DNA of 64,000 nucleotides, taken from contig CAVSGF010000003.1 in assembly GCA_963727415.1 (NCBI GenBank), forward strand, positions 806,001 through 870,000. Reading direction: 5' to 3'. A program made the position numbers and the translations under genes. Under the pieces are notes generated by a model. The model was given only the letters and a program-made list of their open reading frames with translations, was not told where the DNA came from and did no database searches. This document shows, piece after piece, positions 8,413-18,092 of the stretch (position 1 is its first letter; every line of letters begins with the position of its first letter). This DNA comes from DASQPR01 sp963727415. Its GTDB lineage: Bacteria; Actinomycetota; Actinomycetes; Mycobacteriales; Micromonosporaceae.

Positions 8413-10034
8413 GCGGATACTCCGATCGCGGTAGTGCCGGCGGATGTACCAATCACGCCGGGCGCGGCCGGGGCCGGCATCGTCAGCGACCGCAGCGGGC
8501 CGAAATCCGGGGCGATCGCGGCCGCACCGACGACAGCGGCGTCGATCTCGTCCTCGGTAACCCCGTGCAGCTCGCGGCGTCCGGTGACCTGCGACCAGTC
8601 ATGCCGCCATCGCATCCGCCCGGCGGCGCCGAACTCCAGGTTGATCCACGCGCGCAACTGGTAGGTGAGCTGGGTCTTCGCGAACTCGCGGGCAACCCGG
8701 CCGCCGGGGACCGCGCTGCGAGCGCCGTCAAGCATCGGCAGCGCGGCCAGGATGTCCCGGTACCGGCCGGCGTCGCAGAGCGCGACCAGCGAGGCCAGCC
8801 GGGCCGGCTGCCCGGTCATCCGCTCCACCACTTGGCGCAGCGCGGCGCTGCCCTCCGACCCGCGGTGCATCGCGGCGGCCTGAGCGAGCGTGTTCCAGTC
8901 GACGGCTTGCCGGCCCTTCTTCAGCTCGCTGTCGAGCAGGTCGAGGCTCACCGAGCTGAGTGCCGCGATCGGGTTGACCAGCAACCGGATGGCTCGGGCC
9001 GTGTCGCCGCCGACGACCGGCGGTACCGGGATCCGGTCGGTCGCCGGCATCGCCTCGATCGCCGCGATCCGGTCGGCCATCGGCGGATGTGAGTCGTACG
9101 GGTCCGGCTCCCGCACCGGCGGGTTCCGGCGGATCTCGCCCAGCTCGGCCAGCCGGGACTCGTCGGCCAGCAGCGCCCCGAAGCCGCCCAGCGCCTCGGC
9201 CGGCGGCGGCAACAGGTTGGCTCCCAGCCCGGCGCTCAGGAAGCGGTCCAGGTAGAAGTCGAAGGCGGCATCCAGGACCGGCAGCTCTCGCAGCGCCGAA
9301 GCGGCCGCCTCACGGCCGGCGATCGCGGCGGCCACCCGGTCGGCGGCGTACTCCTGATGGCGGCTGGCATTCTCGGTGACCAGCAGCACGCGCTTGGCGT
9401 ACGCGGTGAACAGGGCGGCGTACACGTCTGAGCCGGGCAGCCGGAGCGACGACCGCTTACCGCTTTTCCGCTTGCGGCCTTGGGCGGCGTACATGGCGCT
9501 CAGCACGTTCGCCCGGGTGCGCCCGACGAGCCCGCCGAGCTGAGCGTGCCGACCGCTGTAATGCCCCAGTTCGTGTGCGATGACCGCGTCCAGTTGGGCC
9601 GGGGTCAGCCCGAGCAGCAGCGGTACCCCGATCATCATGTGCCGCTTGCCGGGAATCAGGCCGAGCAGGTGCGAGTCCTCCCACACCGCCGCGTTGACCG
9701 CCGACACCAGGCGGATGTCCTTCGGCGCCCGGGTGCCGACGGCCGCGGCCAGGTCCTGGACACGCTGCCACAGCACCGGCTCCTCAGCCTTGATGATCTT
9801 GACGCCCGGCGGCTTGCGTGACCGAATAGAGACGAATACGCCGCGAACCACCACGATGATGGCGGCCAACGTGGCCAGAAGCAGCAGGATCACGATCCGG
9901 CCAGCGCCGCTCCAGTTGGAGAACCGAATGGCGAGCATATCGAGGACGATCAGCCCGCCCACGATCCCCACACACAGGACGTAGAAGCCGACCAGCAGCC
10001 CGATGACCTTGATGGCGAAGGTGGTATTGCGCAT
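8409..10034 (-). CDS. M48 family zinc metalloprotease
   Basis: Membrane-bound zinc peptidase of 541 residues, related to HtpX/Ste24. Two N-terminal transmembrane segments (about 8-32 and 46-65) precede the catalytic domain. The zinc site HELGH is at 154-158, with a distal Glu supplied in the HQEYAADRVAA segment. A long C-terminal part carries DSHPPMADRIAAIE, typical of the family. A GGGGAAA-type ribosome binding site precedes the ATG. It is coupled to the downstream helical protein and diverges from pepN. Family members degrade misfolded membrane proteins; the substrate here is unknown. Confidence 0.88.
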   Translation of the reverse strand: MRNTTFAIKVIGLLVGFYVLCVGIVGGLIVLDMLAIRFSNWSGAGRIVILLLLATLAAIIVVVRGVFVSIRSRKPPGVKIIKAEEPVLWQRVQDLAAAVGTRAPKDIRLVSAVNAAVWEDSHLLGLIPGKRHMMIGVPLLLGLTPAQLDAVIAHELGHYSGRHAQLGGLVGRTRANVLSAMYAAQGRKRKSGKRSSLRLPGSDVYAALFTAYAKRVLLVTENASRHQEYAADRVAAAIAGREAAASALRELPVLDAAFDFYLDRFLSAGLGANLLPPPAEALGGFGALLADESRLAELGEIRRNPPVREPDPYDSHPPMADRIAAIEAMPATDRIPVPPVVGGDTARAIRLLVNPIAALSSVSLDLLDSELKKGRQAVDWNTLAQAAAMHRGSEGSAALRQVVERMTGQPARLASLVALCDAGRYRDILAALPMLDGARSAVPGGRVAREFAKTQLTYQLRAWINLEFGAAGRMRWRHDWSQVTGRRELHGVTEDEIDAAVVGAAAIAPDFGPLRSLTMPAPAAPGVIGTSAGTTAIGVSA

Positions 10035-10170
10035 CCGTTTCCCCGCAGTGTCCGGTGACGTGACTGGCAGCGCCTCGGGCCGCCCGGCCCGGCCGGTGCG
10101 TCATGAAGGCAGCTCAGGTTGTCACAGGTGGCCGCCGATCGCCAGACCCGTCGCGGTCTTGGGCACCGCG

Positions 10171-10189
10171 GGCACCCGGCCCGGGTGCC
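10171..10189. promoter_or_regulatory. Hairpin upstream of pepN
   Basis: A perfect 8-bp inverted repeat, GGCACCCG and CGGGTGCC separated by three bases, lies 18 bp before the pepN ATG in the 173-bp region shared with the divergent M48 gene. It could fold in the pepN leader RNA or serve as a protein site. Role not known. Confidence 0.4.
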
Positions 10190-10207
10190 GGGAGTTAGCC
10201 TCATGAG

Positions 10208-12766
10208 ATGGCGGGGACGAACCTGACGCGCGACGAAGCACGGCGCCGGAGTGATCTGATAACGATCTCGGCGTACCAGGTCGATCTTGATTTCCGAACG
10301 CGGCCGGCGGAGGCCGAAACCTTCCGTTCCGTGACCACCATCGCGTTCACCGCCGCCGAGCCCGGCGCGTCCACCTTCCTTGATCTGGTGGCGCCGTGGG
10401 TGGACGAGGTGACGCTCAACGGCCGACGGCTCGATCCTGAGACGGTGTTCTCCGGCGGCCGGATCGTCCTGGACGACCTGCGGGCAGACAACACCGTACG
10501 GGTGGCCGCGAGTTGCGCCTACTCCAACAGCGGGCAGGGTCTGCACCGGACCGTCGACCCGGCCGACGGACGGGTCTACCTCTACACCCACTTCGAGGTG
10601 CCCGACGCTCGCCGCGTCTTCGCCACCTTCGAGCAGCCCGACCTCAAGGCCTCCTTCCAGTTCACCGTGACCGCGCCGGCCACCTGGGAGGTGTTCTCGA
10701 ACTCGGCGACGCCGGATCCCGAAGAGACCGACTACGGCGTACGCACCTGGCGGTTCGCGCCCACCCCGCGGATCTCGACCTACATCACCGCGGTCTGCGC
10801 GGGCGAGTACCACGTCGAGCGTGACCAGCACACCACCGCGGACGGCCAGGTCATCCCCATGGCCATCGCGTGCCGCGCGTCGGTCGCCGGCCACCTCGAC
10901 GCGGGCCAGTCGTTCCAGACCGTCCAGCGCGGCATGGACTTCTTCGTCGAGAAATTCGGCAGCCCGTACCCGTTCACCAAGTACGACCAGATCTTCGTGC
11001 CGGAGTACAACATCGGGGCGATGGAGAACGCCGGATGCGTCACGGCCAACGAGTCGTACGTGTACCGGTCGAAGGCGACCGACGCTGAGTACGAGCGCCG
11101 CAACACCACGTTGCTGCACGAGCTGTCGCACATGTGGTTCGGCGACCTGGTGACGATGAAGTGGTGGGACGACACCTGGCTGAAGGAGTCGTTCGCGACC
11201 TATATGGCGAGCCTGGCGATGGCCGAGGTAACCCGGTGGTCCGACGCCTGGACGACGTTCGCCAACAGCGCCAAGGCGGCGGCGCTACGCCAGGACCAGC
11301 TGCCGTCGACGCACCCGATCGTGGCCGACATCAGCGACCTCGACGACGTGGACGCAAATTTCGACGGGATCACCTACTCCAAGGGTGCCTCGGTGCTCAA
11401 GCAGTTGGTCGCCTACACCGGAGCCGACGAGTTCTTCGCCGGCATCCGGCAGTACTTCGCCGAGCACGCGTGGGCGAACACGACGCTGGATGACTTGCTG
11501 CGGGCGCTGGAGAAGACGTCCGGCCGTGATCTGACTGAGTGGTCGCGTCTGTGGCTGCAGACCGCGGGGCCGAACACGCTACGCGCCGAACGTGTTGGCA
11601 ACCTCCTGGTCATCAACCAGGACGGGGAGCCGGCGCGCCCGCACCGTATTGCCATGGGCTGGTACGACCGGAGCGGCAACCACCTGGTCCGCACGCACCG
11701 TGAGGAACTGGACCTGGCCGGCGGCCGGACCGAGTTGGCGCTGGACGGCCGCGACGACGCCGCTTTCATGATGGTCAACGACGACGACCTGACCTACGCC
11801 CGGCTGCGCTTCGACGACGCGTCGCTGGCCACGCTCCGGGAACTGAGCATCGGTGCGTTCGCCGATTCGCTGCCACGGGCCGTGTGCTGGCAGGCCACCT
11901 GGGACATGACCCGCAACGCCGAGCTGGCCGCGCGTGACTACATCGATCTGGCGCTGCGATCACTCGACGCCGAGACCGACATCGGCATGGTCAACGCCGC
12001 GCACGCGAACCTGCACATCGCCGTCGACCTGTACGTGGCGCCGGACGAGCGGGCGCAGACCCGGATGACGCTGTCCCGGGCCGCTCGCGAGCGCCTGGAG
12101 CGCGCCGCCTCCGGCAGCGACCACCAGCTTGCGTGGGCCCGGTTCTTCGCCCGTGTCGCGGTCGGCGACGACGACCTCGACCTGGTGGCCGGGCTTCGCG
12201 ACGGCTCGGTCGCAATCGGGGGGCTGGCGGTCGACAACGACCTGCGCTGGCAATTGGTGACCGCCCTGGCACGGTCGGGCCGGCTGGCCGATCGCGAGAT
12301 CGGGGCCGAGCTCGACGCCGACCGGACCACATCCGGAACCGAGAGGGCCGCCAGCGCACTGGCCAGTCGGCCCACCGCGATTGCCAAGGCGGAAGCGTGG
12401 GAGCAAGCAGTCAACCAGACCGACCTGGCCAACGGCGTCATCGAGGCGATCGTCGGCAGCCGGCGCAGGCATAGCGGGTTCGCTCAGCCGACTCAGCTGG
12501 ATCTGCTCGAGCGCTACGTCGAGCCGTACTTCCAGGCGATCCGGGAGATCTGGGCGACCCGGCCCGCCGAGATCGCTTCGATGCTGACCAGGTCGCTGTA
12601 CCCGACACTGCTTGCCTCCCCCGATCTGGTCACGCGCACCGACGAGTACCTGGCCTCGGAGTCGCCCGCGCCCGTGGTTCGGCGGATCCTGTCCGAGGAA
12701 CGCGACGAGGTGGTACGCGCGGTCCGCGCCCAGCAGCTCGATGGGGCAGCGCGGGAGGCAGGCTGA
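10208..12766 (+). CDS. pepN: Aminopeptidase N (M1 family)
   Basis: Cytoplasmic zinc aminopeptidase of 852 residues that removes N-terminal residues in peptide turnover. The substrate-binding GAMEN motif is at 270-274 and the zinc site HELSH is at 304-308, with the third ligand Glu at about 327 (HExxHx18E). The C-terminal ERAP1-like helical domain completes the protein, so it is full length. A weak GGGAG lies 13 bp before the ATG. It is divergent from the M48 protease and followed by an acetyltransferase gene. Confidence 0.95.
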   Translation: MAGTNLTRDEARRRSDLITISAYQVDLDFRTRPAEAETFRSVTTIAFTAAEPGASTFLDLVAPWVDEVTLNGRRLDPETVFSGGRIVLDDLRADNTVRVAASCAYSNSGQGLHRTVDPADGRVYLYTHFEVPDARRVFATFEQPDLKASFQFTVTAPATWEVFSNSATPDPEETDYGVRTWRFAPTPRISTYITAVCAGEYHVERDQHTTADGQVIPMAIACRASVAGHLDAGQSFQTVQRGMDFFVEKFGSPYPFTKYDQIFVPEYNIGAMENAGCVTANESYVYRSKATDAEYERRNTTLLHELSHMWFGDLVTMKWWDDTWLKESFATYMASLAMAEVTRWSDAWTTFANSAKAAALRQDQLPSTHPIVADISDLDDVDANFDGITYSKGASVLKQLVAYTGADEFFAGIRQYFAEHAWANTTLDDLLRALEKTSGRDLTEWSRLWLQTAGPNTLRAERVGNLLVINQDGEPARPHRIAMGWYDRSGNHLVRTHREELDLAGGRTELALDGRDDAAFMMVNDDDLTYARLRFDDASLATLRELSIGAFADSLPRAVCWQATWDMTRNAELAARDYIDLALRSLDAETDIGMVNAAHANLHIAVDLYVAPDERAQTRMTLSRAARERLERAASGSDHQLAWARFFARVAVGDDDLDLVAGLRDGSVAIGGLAVDNDLRWQLVTALARSGRLADREIGAELDADRTTSGTERAASALASRPTAIAKAEAWEQAVNQTDLANGVIEAIVGSRRRHSGFAQPTQLDLLERYVEPYFQAIREIWATRPAEIASMLTRSLYPTLLASPDLVTRTDEYLASESPAPVVRRILSEERDEVVRAVRAQQLDGAAREAG

Positions 12767-12825
12767 CCGTATCCGGCCAGAGTTGCTTGACCGGGCGGAC
12801 GGCGTAGACGAATGCCCCCGTAGCC

Positions 12826-12855
12826 CGCAATGCCTTGTAGCGCGATGCCTTGTAG
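12826..12855. repeat. Two-copy 15-bp tandem repeat
   Basis: Two adjacent 15-bp units (CGCAATGCCTTGTAG and CGCGATGCCTTGTAG, one mismatch) lie between pepN and the acetyltransferase gene. Confidence 0.85.
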
Positions 12856-12902
12856 CCGCGCGGCACACGACCACCACCACACGTGTGTGCTTCACTCGCA
12901 CC

Positions 12903-13784
12903 GTGCTGACGATCACCGAGATCACCCCGGCCGACCCGAACTTCGATGGCTGGAGCGGGCTGTTCTACCGGACCTACTCGGCCGAGTCCGGCACACCGAC
13001 TGATCCGCCGGTCAAGCCGTCGGACGATCCGCGCTGGTGCGCGCGCGACGACGACGCGATCGTCGGGGCCGCGCTTGCTCGGGATGATCGAGACGCGACG
13101 TTTGTGCGGCTCTACGTCGATCCCGCAGCGCGGCGTCGCGGCGCGGGCCGGGCCCTCGCCGGGGCGGTACGGGTGGCATGTACCGGCCGGCTGCGATCGG
13201 TGGTGCTGGCCGGCCAGCCCGGTGACCGGTTCGCTGCGGCTCTGGGCGCGATCGTGGTCAATCGGCTGGTCGTCATGCGACTTCGGCTGGCCGATGCGCC
13301 GCCGCCGCGCCCGCTGGCCGCGGGGTACGAGTGGGTGACGTGGACCGGCCGGGCGCCCGAGCGCCTGCTCGCCTCGTACGCGGCGGCCAAGTGCTTCATC
13401 GGCGACGCCCCTGGGGCGGCGCATCAGCTCGATCCGACGTGGACGCCGGAGCGTGTTCGGAGCTGGGAGCACGACGGTCTCATGGTCGGCGCCGTGGTCT
13501 TCGCCGGCTCGGTGGTCGCCGTCACCGAGATCGAGACCACGGCGGCGGGCGCTGGGCAAGCCGACACCGTAGTGGTGCCCGGTCATCGCGGCCGGGGTCT
13601 CGGCGCCGCGGTCAAATCCCGGCTCACCCACCGGCTATGCACCGAACGCCCAGACGTGGCTACCCTCACCTCCAGCATCAGTGCGGCCAACGTGCCGATG
13701 CTGGCCACCGCCCGCTCGCTCGGCTGGACCGAGTCCGGCCGGCGGCATCTGGTTGAGCTGCCGCCGGCCACGCCGCGGGCCTGA
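12903..13784 (+). CDS. GNAT N-acetyltransferase, tandem-domain type
   Basis: A 293-residue protein with two GNAT-like halves. The first has the acetyl-CoA loop in DPAARRRGAGRAL, the second in PGHRGRGLGAAVK. Tandem GNATs of this size resemble the mycothiol synthase and Eis-like groups in layout, but substrate cannot be deduced. The GTG at 12903 is chosen because the first GNAT strand starts immediately after; upstream in-frame sequence overlaps pepN and is Arg-rich non-coding-like. It ends 9 bp from the stop of the convergent RNase J gene. Confidence 0.8.
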   Translation: MLTITEITPADPNFDGWSGLFYRTYSAESGTPTDPPVKPSDDPRWCARDDDAIVGAALARDDRDATFVRLYVDPAARRRGAGRALAGAVRVACTGRLRSVVLAGQPGDRFAAALGAIVVNRLVVMRLRLADAPPPRPLAAGYEWVTWTGRAPERLLASYAAAKCFIGDAPGAAHQLDPTWTPERVRSWEHDGLMVGAVVFAGSVVAVTEIETTAAGAGQADTVVVPGHRGRGLGAAVKSRLTHRLCTERPDVATLTSSISAANVPMLATARSLGWTESGRRHLVELPPATPRA

Positions 13785-13793
13785 CCGGCTGGT

Positions 13794-15482
13794 TCAGACT
13801 TCGACCACGCTCGGCACGATCATCGGCCGCCGGCGATAGCGGTCGTTGACCCATCGCCCGACGGTGCGCCGCACCACCTGCTGAAGCTGGTGCGGATCGG
13901 AGATCCCGTCGAGCGCCGCCCGGTCCAGTGCCTCGGTGACGATCGGGATCACCTCGTCGAAGGCCGCCGGGTCCTCGCTGAAGCCCTTGCCGGAGACCAT
14001 CGGGCCGCCGACCACCTTGCCGGTCACCGAGTCGACCACGACCGTCGCGGCGATGAAGCCGCCGTCGCCGAGGATCCGGCGCTCGGTCAGCAACGATTCG
14101 CCGACGTCACCCACGGCGAGGCCGTCGACGTACACGTAGCGGCTCTTCACGTGCCCGACCAGGTGGATCCGGCCGTCGATGAGGTCGACCACGTCCCCGT
14201 CTTCGCAGATCACCACACGGTCCTCGGCGACTCCGGACTCCACCGCGAGGCGCGCGTGCGCGCGCAAGTGCCGCCACTCGCCGTGTACCGGCAGGAAGTT
14301 GCTGGGCCGCACCACGTTCAGCACGTACAGCAACTCACCGGCCGGCGAATGGCCGGAGACGTGCACGCGTGCGACGTCCTTGTGCACCACGAACGCGCCG
14401 GCCCGGGACAGCTGGTTGATCACCCGGTACACGCTGGTCTCGTTGCCCGGAACCAGCGACGATGCCAGCACCACGGTGTCGCCCGGCGCGATGCTGATGT
14501 GGCGGTGGTCGCCGGTGGCCATCCGGCCCAGCGCGCTCATCGGCTCGCCCTGAGAGCCGGTCGACATCAGCACGATCTCGTTGGCCGGCAACGCCGTCGC
14601 CTCGTCCAGGCTGACCACCAACCCAGGCGGTATGTGCAGCAGCCCGAGGTCACGGGCGATTCCCATGTTCCGGACCATGGAACGGCCGACCAGGGCGACC
14701 TTCCGGCCGTGCACGTGAGCGGAGTCCATCACCTGCTGGACCCGGTGCACGTGCGAAGCGAACGACGCCACAATGATCCGGCCTTGAGCCTTGCCGAAGA
14801 TGGAGTCCAGCACCGGGCCGATGTCCCGCTCGGGCGCGACGAAGCCCGGCACCTCGGCATTGGTCGAATCGGACAGCAGCAGGTCGACGCCTTGGCCGCC
14901 GAGACGGGCGAACCCGGCGAGATCGGTGACCCGGCCATCGAGCGGCAGCTGGTCCATCTTGAAGTCGCCGGTATGCAGGACCACCCCGGCCGCGGTCTTG
15001 ACGGCCACGGCCAGCGCGTCCGGAATCGAGTGGTTCACCGCGAAGAATTCGCACTCGAACGGGCCGAGGCGCTCGCTGTTGCCTTCGTGAACGGTCAGGG
15101 TGTACGGCGTGATCCGCCGCTCGGCCAGCTTCGCCTCAACCAGCGCGAGGGTGAACTGCGATCCAACCAGCGGAATATCGGTCTTGTGGGCCAGCAGGTA
15201 CGGCACCGCACCGATGTGATCTTCATGCCCATGGGTGAGCACGATCGCCTCGATGTCATCGAGACGGTCCATGATCGCGGAGAAATCCGGCAGGATCAGG
15301 TCCACACCCGGCTGGTCGACGTCCGGAAACAGCACGCCGCAGTCGACGACCAGAAGCTTGCCGCCGTACTCGAAGACGGTCATGTTGCGGCCGATTGCCC
15401 CGAGTCCGCCCAGCGGCATCACCCGGAGTGCACCCATCGGCAATGGGCCTGGCGTGTCGAGTTCGGCGTGCGGCAGGCTCAT
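13794..15482 (-). CDS. rnj: Ribonuclease J
   Basis: Metallo-beta-lactamase/beta-CASP ribonuclease of 562 residues, working in rRNA maturation and mRNA decay with endo- and 5'-exonuclease activity. The zinc motif HGHEDH is at 84-89; the beta-CASP region with SGHSPAGELL and a C-terminal domain follow. Length fits bacterial RNase J. Its start overlaps the dapA stop by four bases (15479-15482), so it is translated from the dapA transcript, as is common in actinobacteria. Confidence 0.95.
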   Translation of the reverse strand: MSLPHAELDTPGPLPMGALRVMPLGGLGAIGRNMTVFEYGGKLLVVDCGVLFPDVDQPGVDLILPDFSAIMDRLDDIEAIVLTHGHEDHIGAVPYLLAHKTDIPLVGSQFTLALVEAKLAERRITPYTLTVHEGNSERLGPFECEFFAVNHSIPDALAVAVKTAAGVVLHTGDFKMDQLPLDGRVTDLAGFARLGGQGVDLLLSDSTNAEVPGFVAPERDIGPVLDSIFGKAQGRIIVASFASHVHRVQQVMDSAHVHGRKVALVGRSMVRNMGIARDLGLLHIPPGLVVSLDEATALPANEIVLMSTGSQGEPMSALGRMATGDHRHISIAPGDTVVLASSLVPGNETSVYRVINQLSRAGAFVVHKDVARVHVSGHSPAGELLYVLNVVRPSNFLPVHGEWRHLRAHARLAVESGVAEDRVVICEDGDVVDLIDGRIHLVGHVKSRYVYVDGLAVGDVGESLLTERRILGDGGFIAATVVVDSVTGKVVGGPMVSGKGFSEDPAAFDEVIPIVTEALDRAALDGISDPHQLQQVVRRTVGRWVNDRYRRRPMIVPSVVEV

Positions 15483-16411
15483 CGGGCGGCCCCAGCGGCT
15501 TGCAGCCGAATACCGGCCGCGGCGGCGTCAACGATCAATGTCTCCAGTTCGGCGTCGGTCGCGTCCACGAGCGGGAGGCGCATCGGGCCGGCCGGCAAAC
15601 CAATGTGATTGAGCCCCGCCTTGACCAGGATCGCGCCCTGGGTCTTGAACACGCCGGTGTAGATCGGCAGCAACGTGTGGTGCCACTCCAGCGCGGCCGA
15701 GACGTCGCCGGCGGTGAACGCCTCGATCATCTTCTTGGTACCGGCGCCGGAGAAGTGCGTTGACGTGCCGACCACACCGACACCACCGACCGCGAGGATC
15801 GGCAGCGTGGACGCGTCGTCTCCGGAGTAGATCGCCAGACCGGTCCGGGTGGTTACCCAGGAGGTCCCGACCAGGTCGCCCTTGGCGTCCTTGACCGCCA
15901 CGATCCGCGGGTGCTCGGCCAGGCGTACCAGGGTCTCGGTTTGAATCGGCACGCCCGCCCGTCCGGGGATGTCGTACAGCATCACCGACGTCTCGACCGC
16001 GTCGGCGACCGCCGTGAAGTGCTCGATCAATCCGGACTGGGGCGGCCGGTTGTAGTACGGCGTGACCACCAGCAGCCCGTGCACGCCGGCCTTCTCGGCG
16101 GCCTGGGCCAGCTCGATGGTGTGGCGCGTGTTGTTGGTGCCCACGCCGGCCACCACGTAGGCCCGGTCGCCGACCGCGTCCACCACGGTGCGCAGCAGGG
16201 TCTCCTTCTCCGCGTCGGTGGTCGTGGGCGCCTCGCCGGTGGTGCCGTTGATCACCAGCCCGTCGTTGCCCTGCTCGTCGACCAGGTAGGTGGCCAGCCG
16301 GGCGGCGCCGTCGATGTCGAGCGAGCCGTCCACGAGAAACGGCGTCACCATCGCCGTCAGCATGCGGCCGAACGGCAGCGGAGATCCGTGTGGAAGTGGC
16401 GTGTCTGTCAT
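15479..16411 (-). CDS. dapA: 4-hydroxy-tetrahydrodipicolinate synthase
   Basis: Condenses pyruvate with aspartate semialdehyde, first step of the diaminopimelate/lysine branch. The 310-residue TIM barrel shows the NGTTGE loop at 55-60, the catalytic Tyr in MLYDIPGR at about 146 and the Schiff-base Lys in VAVKDAKGD at 174. The ATG at 16411 was chosen over longer readings because it begins the conserved N-terminus and has AGGAAAG upstream. It precedes rnj with a four-base overlap and follows thyX, the usual thyX-dapA-rnj order. Confidence 0.95.
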   Translation of the reverse strand: MTDTPLPHGSPLPFGRMLTAMVTPFLVDGSLDIDGAARLATYLVDEQGNDGLVINGTTGEAPTTTDAEKETLLRTVVDAVGDRAYVVAGVGTNNTRHTIELAQAAEKAGVHGLLVVTPYYNRPPQSGLIEHFTAVADAVETSVMLYDIPGRAGVPIQTETLVRLAEHPRIVAVKDAKGDLVGTSWVTTRTGLAIYSGDDASTLPILAVGGVGVVGTSTHFSGAGTKKMIEAFTAGDVSAALEWHHTLLPIYTGVFKTQGAILVKAGLNHIGLPAGPMRLPLVDATDAELETLIVDAAAAGIRLQAAGAAR

Positions 16412-16584
16412 GTCGAACCTGACTTTCCTGAGGTATCTGGGGTATCTGTCGTGGCGCTTAGGTCGGTGGCGGTATTCATGCTGCTCATTGTCGGCCCTTT
16501 GGTTACCCGCCCGCCGGTGCTCAGCCGGTCGGTCCCCCGCGGCGTGGTGGATCCGGATGCCGGGCGCGCACCGGCCGGTGTGGG

Positions 16585-17331
16585 TCAAACCTCGGGTACC
16601 AGGGGGCTCGCCGCGATGCGACTGCCGTCAGCCAAGGTGGCGACGCTGAAGTCACCGAACGCGTTCGGCGCCAGCCGCTGCAGTTGCTCCAGGCAGTCCA
16701 CCGCAAGCTCGCGGATCTCCACATCGGCGTGCTCGGATGCGCGCATCGCTATGAAGTGCCGCCAGGCCCGGTAGTTACCGGTGACGACGATGCTCGTCTC
16801 GGTCGCGTTCGGCAGTACCGAGCGTGCCGCTTGCCGGGCCTGCTTGGCCCGCAATGTCGCGCTCGACGCACCGGCGCCGGCACGCGATTGCAGGCCGTCA
16901 AGCAGCCGCTGGTACGCCGCCGTGCTCGCGGCGGTGGCCTCGGCGAAGAGCTTGTGCAATTCCGGATCCGCGGCGATCACCTCCGGCTCCACGACGGCGC
17001 CGTCCGGGTCCGCCGGGACGTAACGCTGCGACAACTGGCTGAACGAGAAGTGCCGGTGCCGGACCAGCTCGTGGGTAAGCGATCGGGACACGCCGGTGAT
17101 GTAGAAGGTGGCGCTGGCGTGCTCGATCACCGACAGGTGACCGACTTCCAGGATGTGGCGCAGGTAGCCGGCGTTGGTCGCGGTCCGCGGGTTCGGCTTG
17201 TGCCAGGATTCGTAGCACGCACGGCCGGCGAACTCGGCGAGCGCCTGCCCACCTCCGGCATCGGTGTCCCACGGGATGTCTGAGGGTGCCTGGAACTGAG
17301 TCCAGGCGATCAACGTCACCGTCCGCGGCAC
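16585..17331 (-). CDS. thyX: FAD-dependent thymidylate synthase
   Basis: Flavin-dependent enzyme of 248 residues making dTMP from dUMP with methylene-tetrahydrofolate, cytoplasmic. The ThyX signature RHRx7S is intact: RHR at 91-93 and Ser at 101. Other conserved blocks (HLSVIEHASATFYI) are present. The GTG start at 17331 has an AGGGGGAAG ribosome binding site. It diverges from the ribbon-helix-helix gene across 171 bp and leads into dapA after 173 bp. Confidence 0.95.
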   Translation of the reverse strand: MPRTVTLIAWTQFQAPSDIPWDTDAGGGQALAEFAGRACYESWHKPNPRTATNAGYLRHILEVGHLSVIEHASATFYITGVSRSLTHELVRHRHFSFSQLSQRYVPADPDGAVVEPEVIAADPELHKLFAEATAASTAAYQRLLDGLQSRAGAGASSATLRAKQARQAARSVLPNATETSIVVTGNYRAWRHFIAMRASEHADVEIRELAVDCLEQLQRLAPNAFGDFSVATLADGSRIAASPLVPEV

Positions 17332-17467
17332 GCTTCCCCCTCCCCCTCTGGCCTCAGACGAGGCGCCCGCGTTTCCTCAGGAGCCTAGTCGCCGATGTCC
17401 CGGGTACGGGCATGACATGGCGCCGGAACGTGTTTTCGGCGTCATTTCGACGACATCATCGTCGACA

Positions 17468-17502
17468 TTGACATGACGGCTACTTGACGTCATAGTGATG
17501 TC
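17468..17502 (+). promoter_or_regulatory. Promoter and palindromic operator of a leaderless gene
   Basis: TTGACA at 17468-17473 and CATAGT at 17491-17496 with a 17-base spacer form a good promoter whose start point would fall on or next to the ATG at 17503; no ribosome binding site is present, so the mRNA is probably leaderless. The perfect palindrome TGACGTCA (17485-17492) overlaps the -10 element, and related TGACATGACG and TGATGTCA elements flank it, suggesting an operator. Inferred, not shown. Confidence 0.55.
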
Positions 17503-17979
17503 ATGGACTTGACGCCATACATCGAAGGTCTACAGCGCGACCTCAATGCCAGCGCCGCCCCCGGCGGGCCGGACGTGGTCCGTGCCGCCGAGATGCTGGC
17601 CACCTCTCTCGACGCGTCGGCCCGGCTGTGCCTGCTTGAAGCGCTGTCCGAGGCGGCGGCCGAGATTACCGCGAAGCTCGGTTCCGGGGCCGTTGACGTC
17701 CGCCTGCGAGGTCGGGAAGCGGATCTGACGGTCACCGAGACGGCGTCGGCGATGGAGGCGCCGGTCGCTCCGATGCCCGCCGATGCCGGCGATCTTGCCC
17801 GCATCACGCTACGCCTGCCCGAGCAGCTCAAAGAGCAGGCCGAGCGGGCCGCCAGCGCCGAGGGCATCTCGGTCAACGCCTGGCTGGTCCGGGCGGTGGC
17901 CGCCGCGCTGTCGCCTGGACGAGGCAATCCGACGGTGGTGCGCACCGGCCGCCGCGTGACCGGGTTCGCGCAAGCCTGA
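17503..17979 (+). CDS. Ribbon-helix-helix (HicB/Arc-type) DNA-binding protein
   Basis: A 158-residue protein whose C-terminal part (about 96-140) reads as a ribbon-helix-helix: ITLRLPEQLKEQAERAA, then GISVNAWLVRAVAAAL. This is the fold of HicB/Arc-type antitoxins and small repressors. The N-terminal half is Ala-rich and helical with no recognised domain. No toxin gene is adjacent; instead a DUF4097 gene follows 113 bp downstream, a pairing I have seen in other actinobacteria. Palindromes over its own promoter suggest autoregulation. Calling it an antitoxin would be an over-reading. Confidence 0.75.
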   Translation: MDLTPYIEGLQRDLNASAAPGGPDVVRAAEMLATSLDASARLCLLEALSEAAAEITAKLGSGAVDVRLRGREADLTVTETASAMEAPVAPMPADAGDLARITLRLPEQLKEQAERAASAEGISVNAWLVRAVAAALSPGRGNPTVVRTGRRVTGFAQA

Positions 17980-18092
17980 CCCGGCTTCGGCCGGTCACTC
18001 GCCACGCCGGCCCAGCCCCGCGACCTTCCCAGCCCCGCCATTGCCCGTTCCGCCCATATCGCCTGATCACGTCGTACCCGTTGGAGCCTGCC

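Noticed and set aside
17503..17979. Toxin-antitoxin module
   Set aside because: Only the ribbon-helix-helix protein is present; the neighbour is DUF4097, not a toxin.
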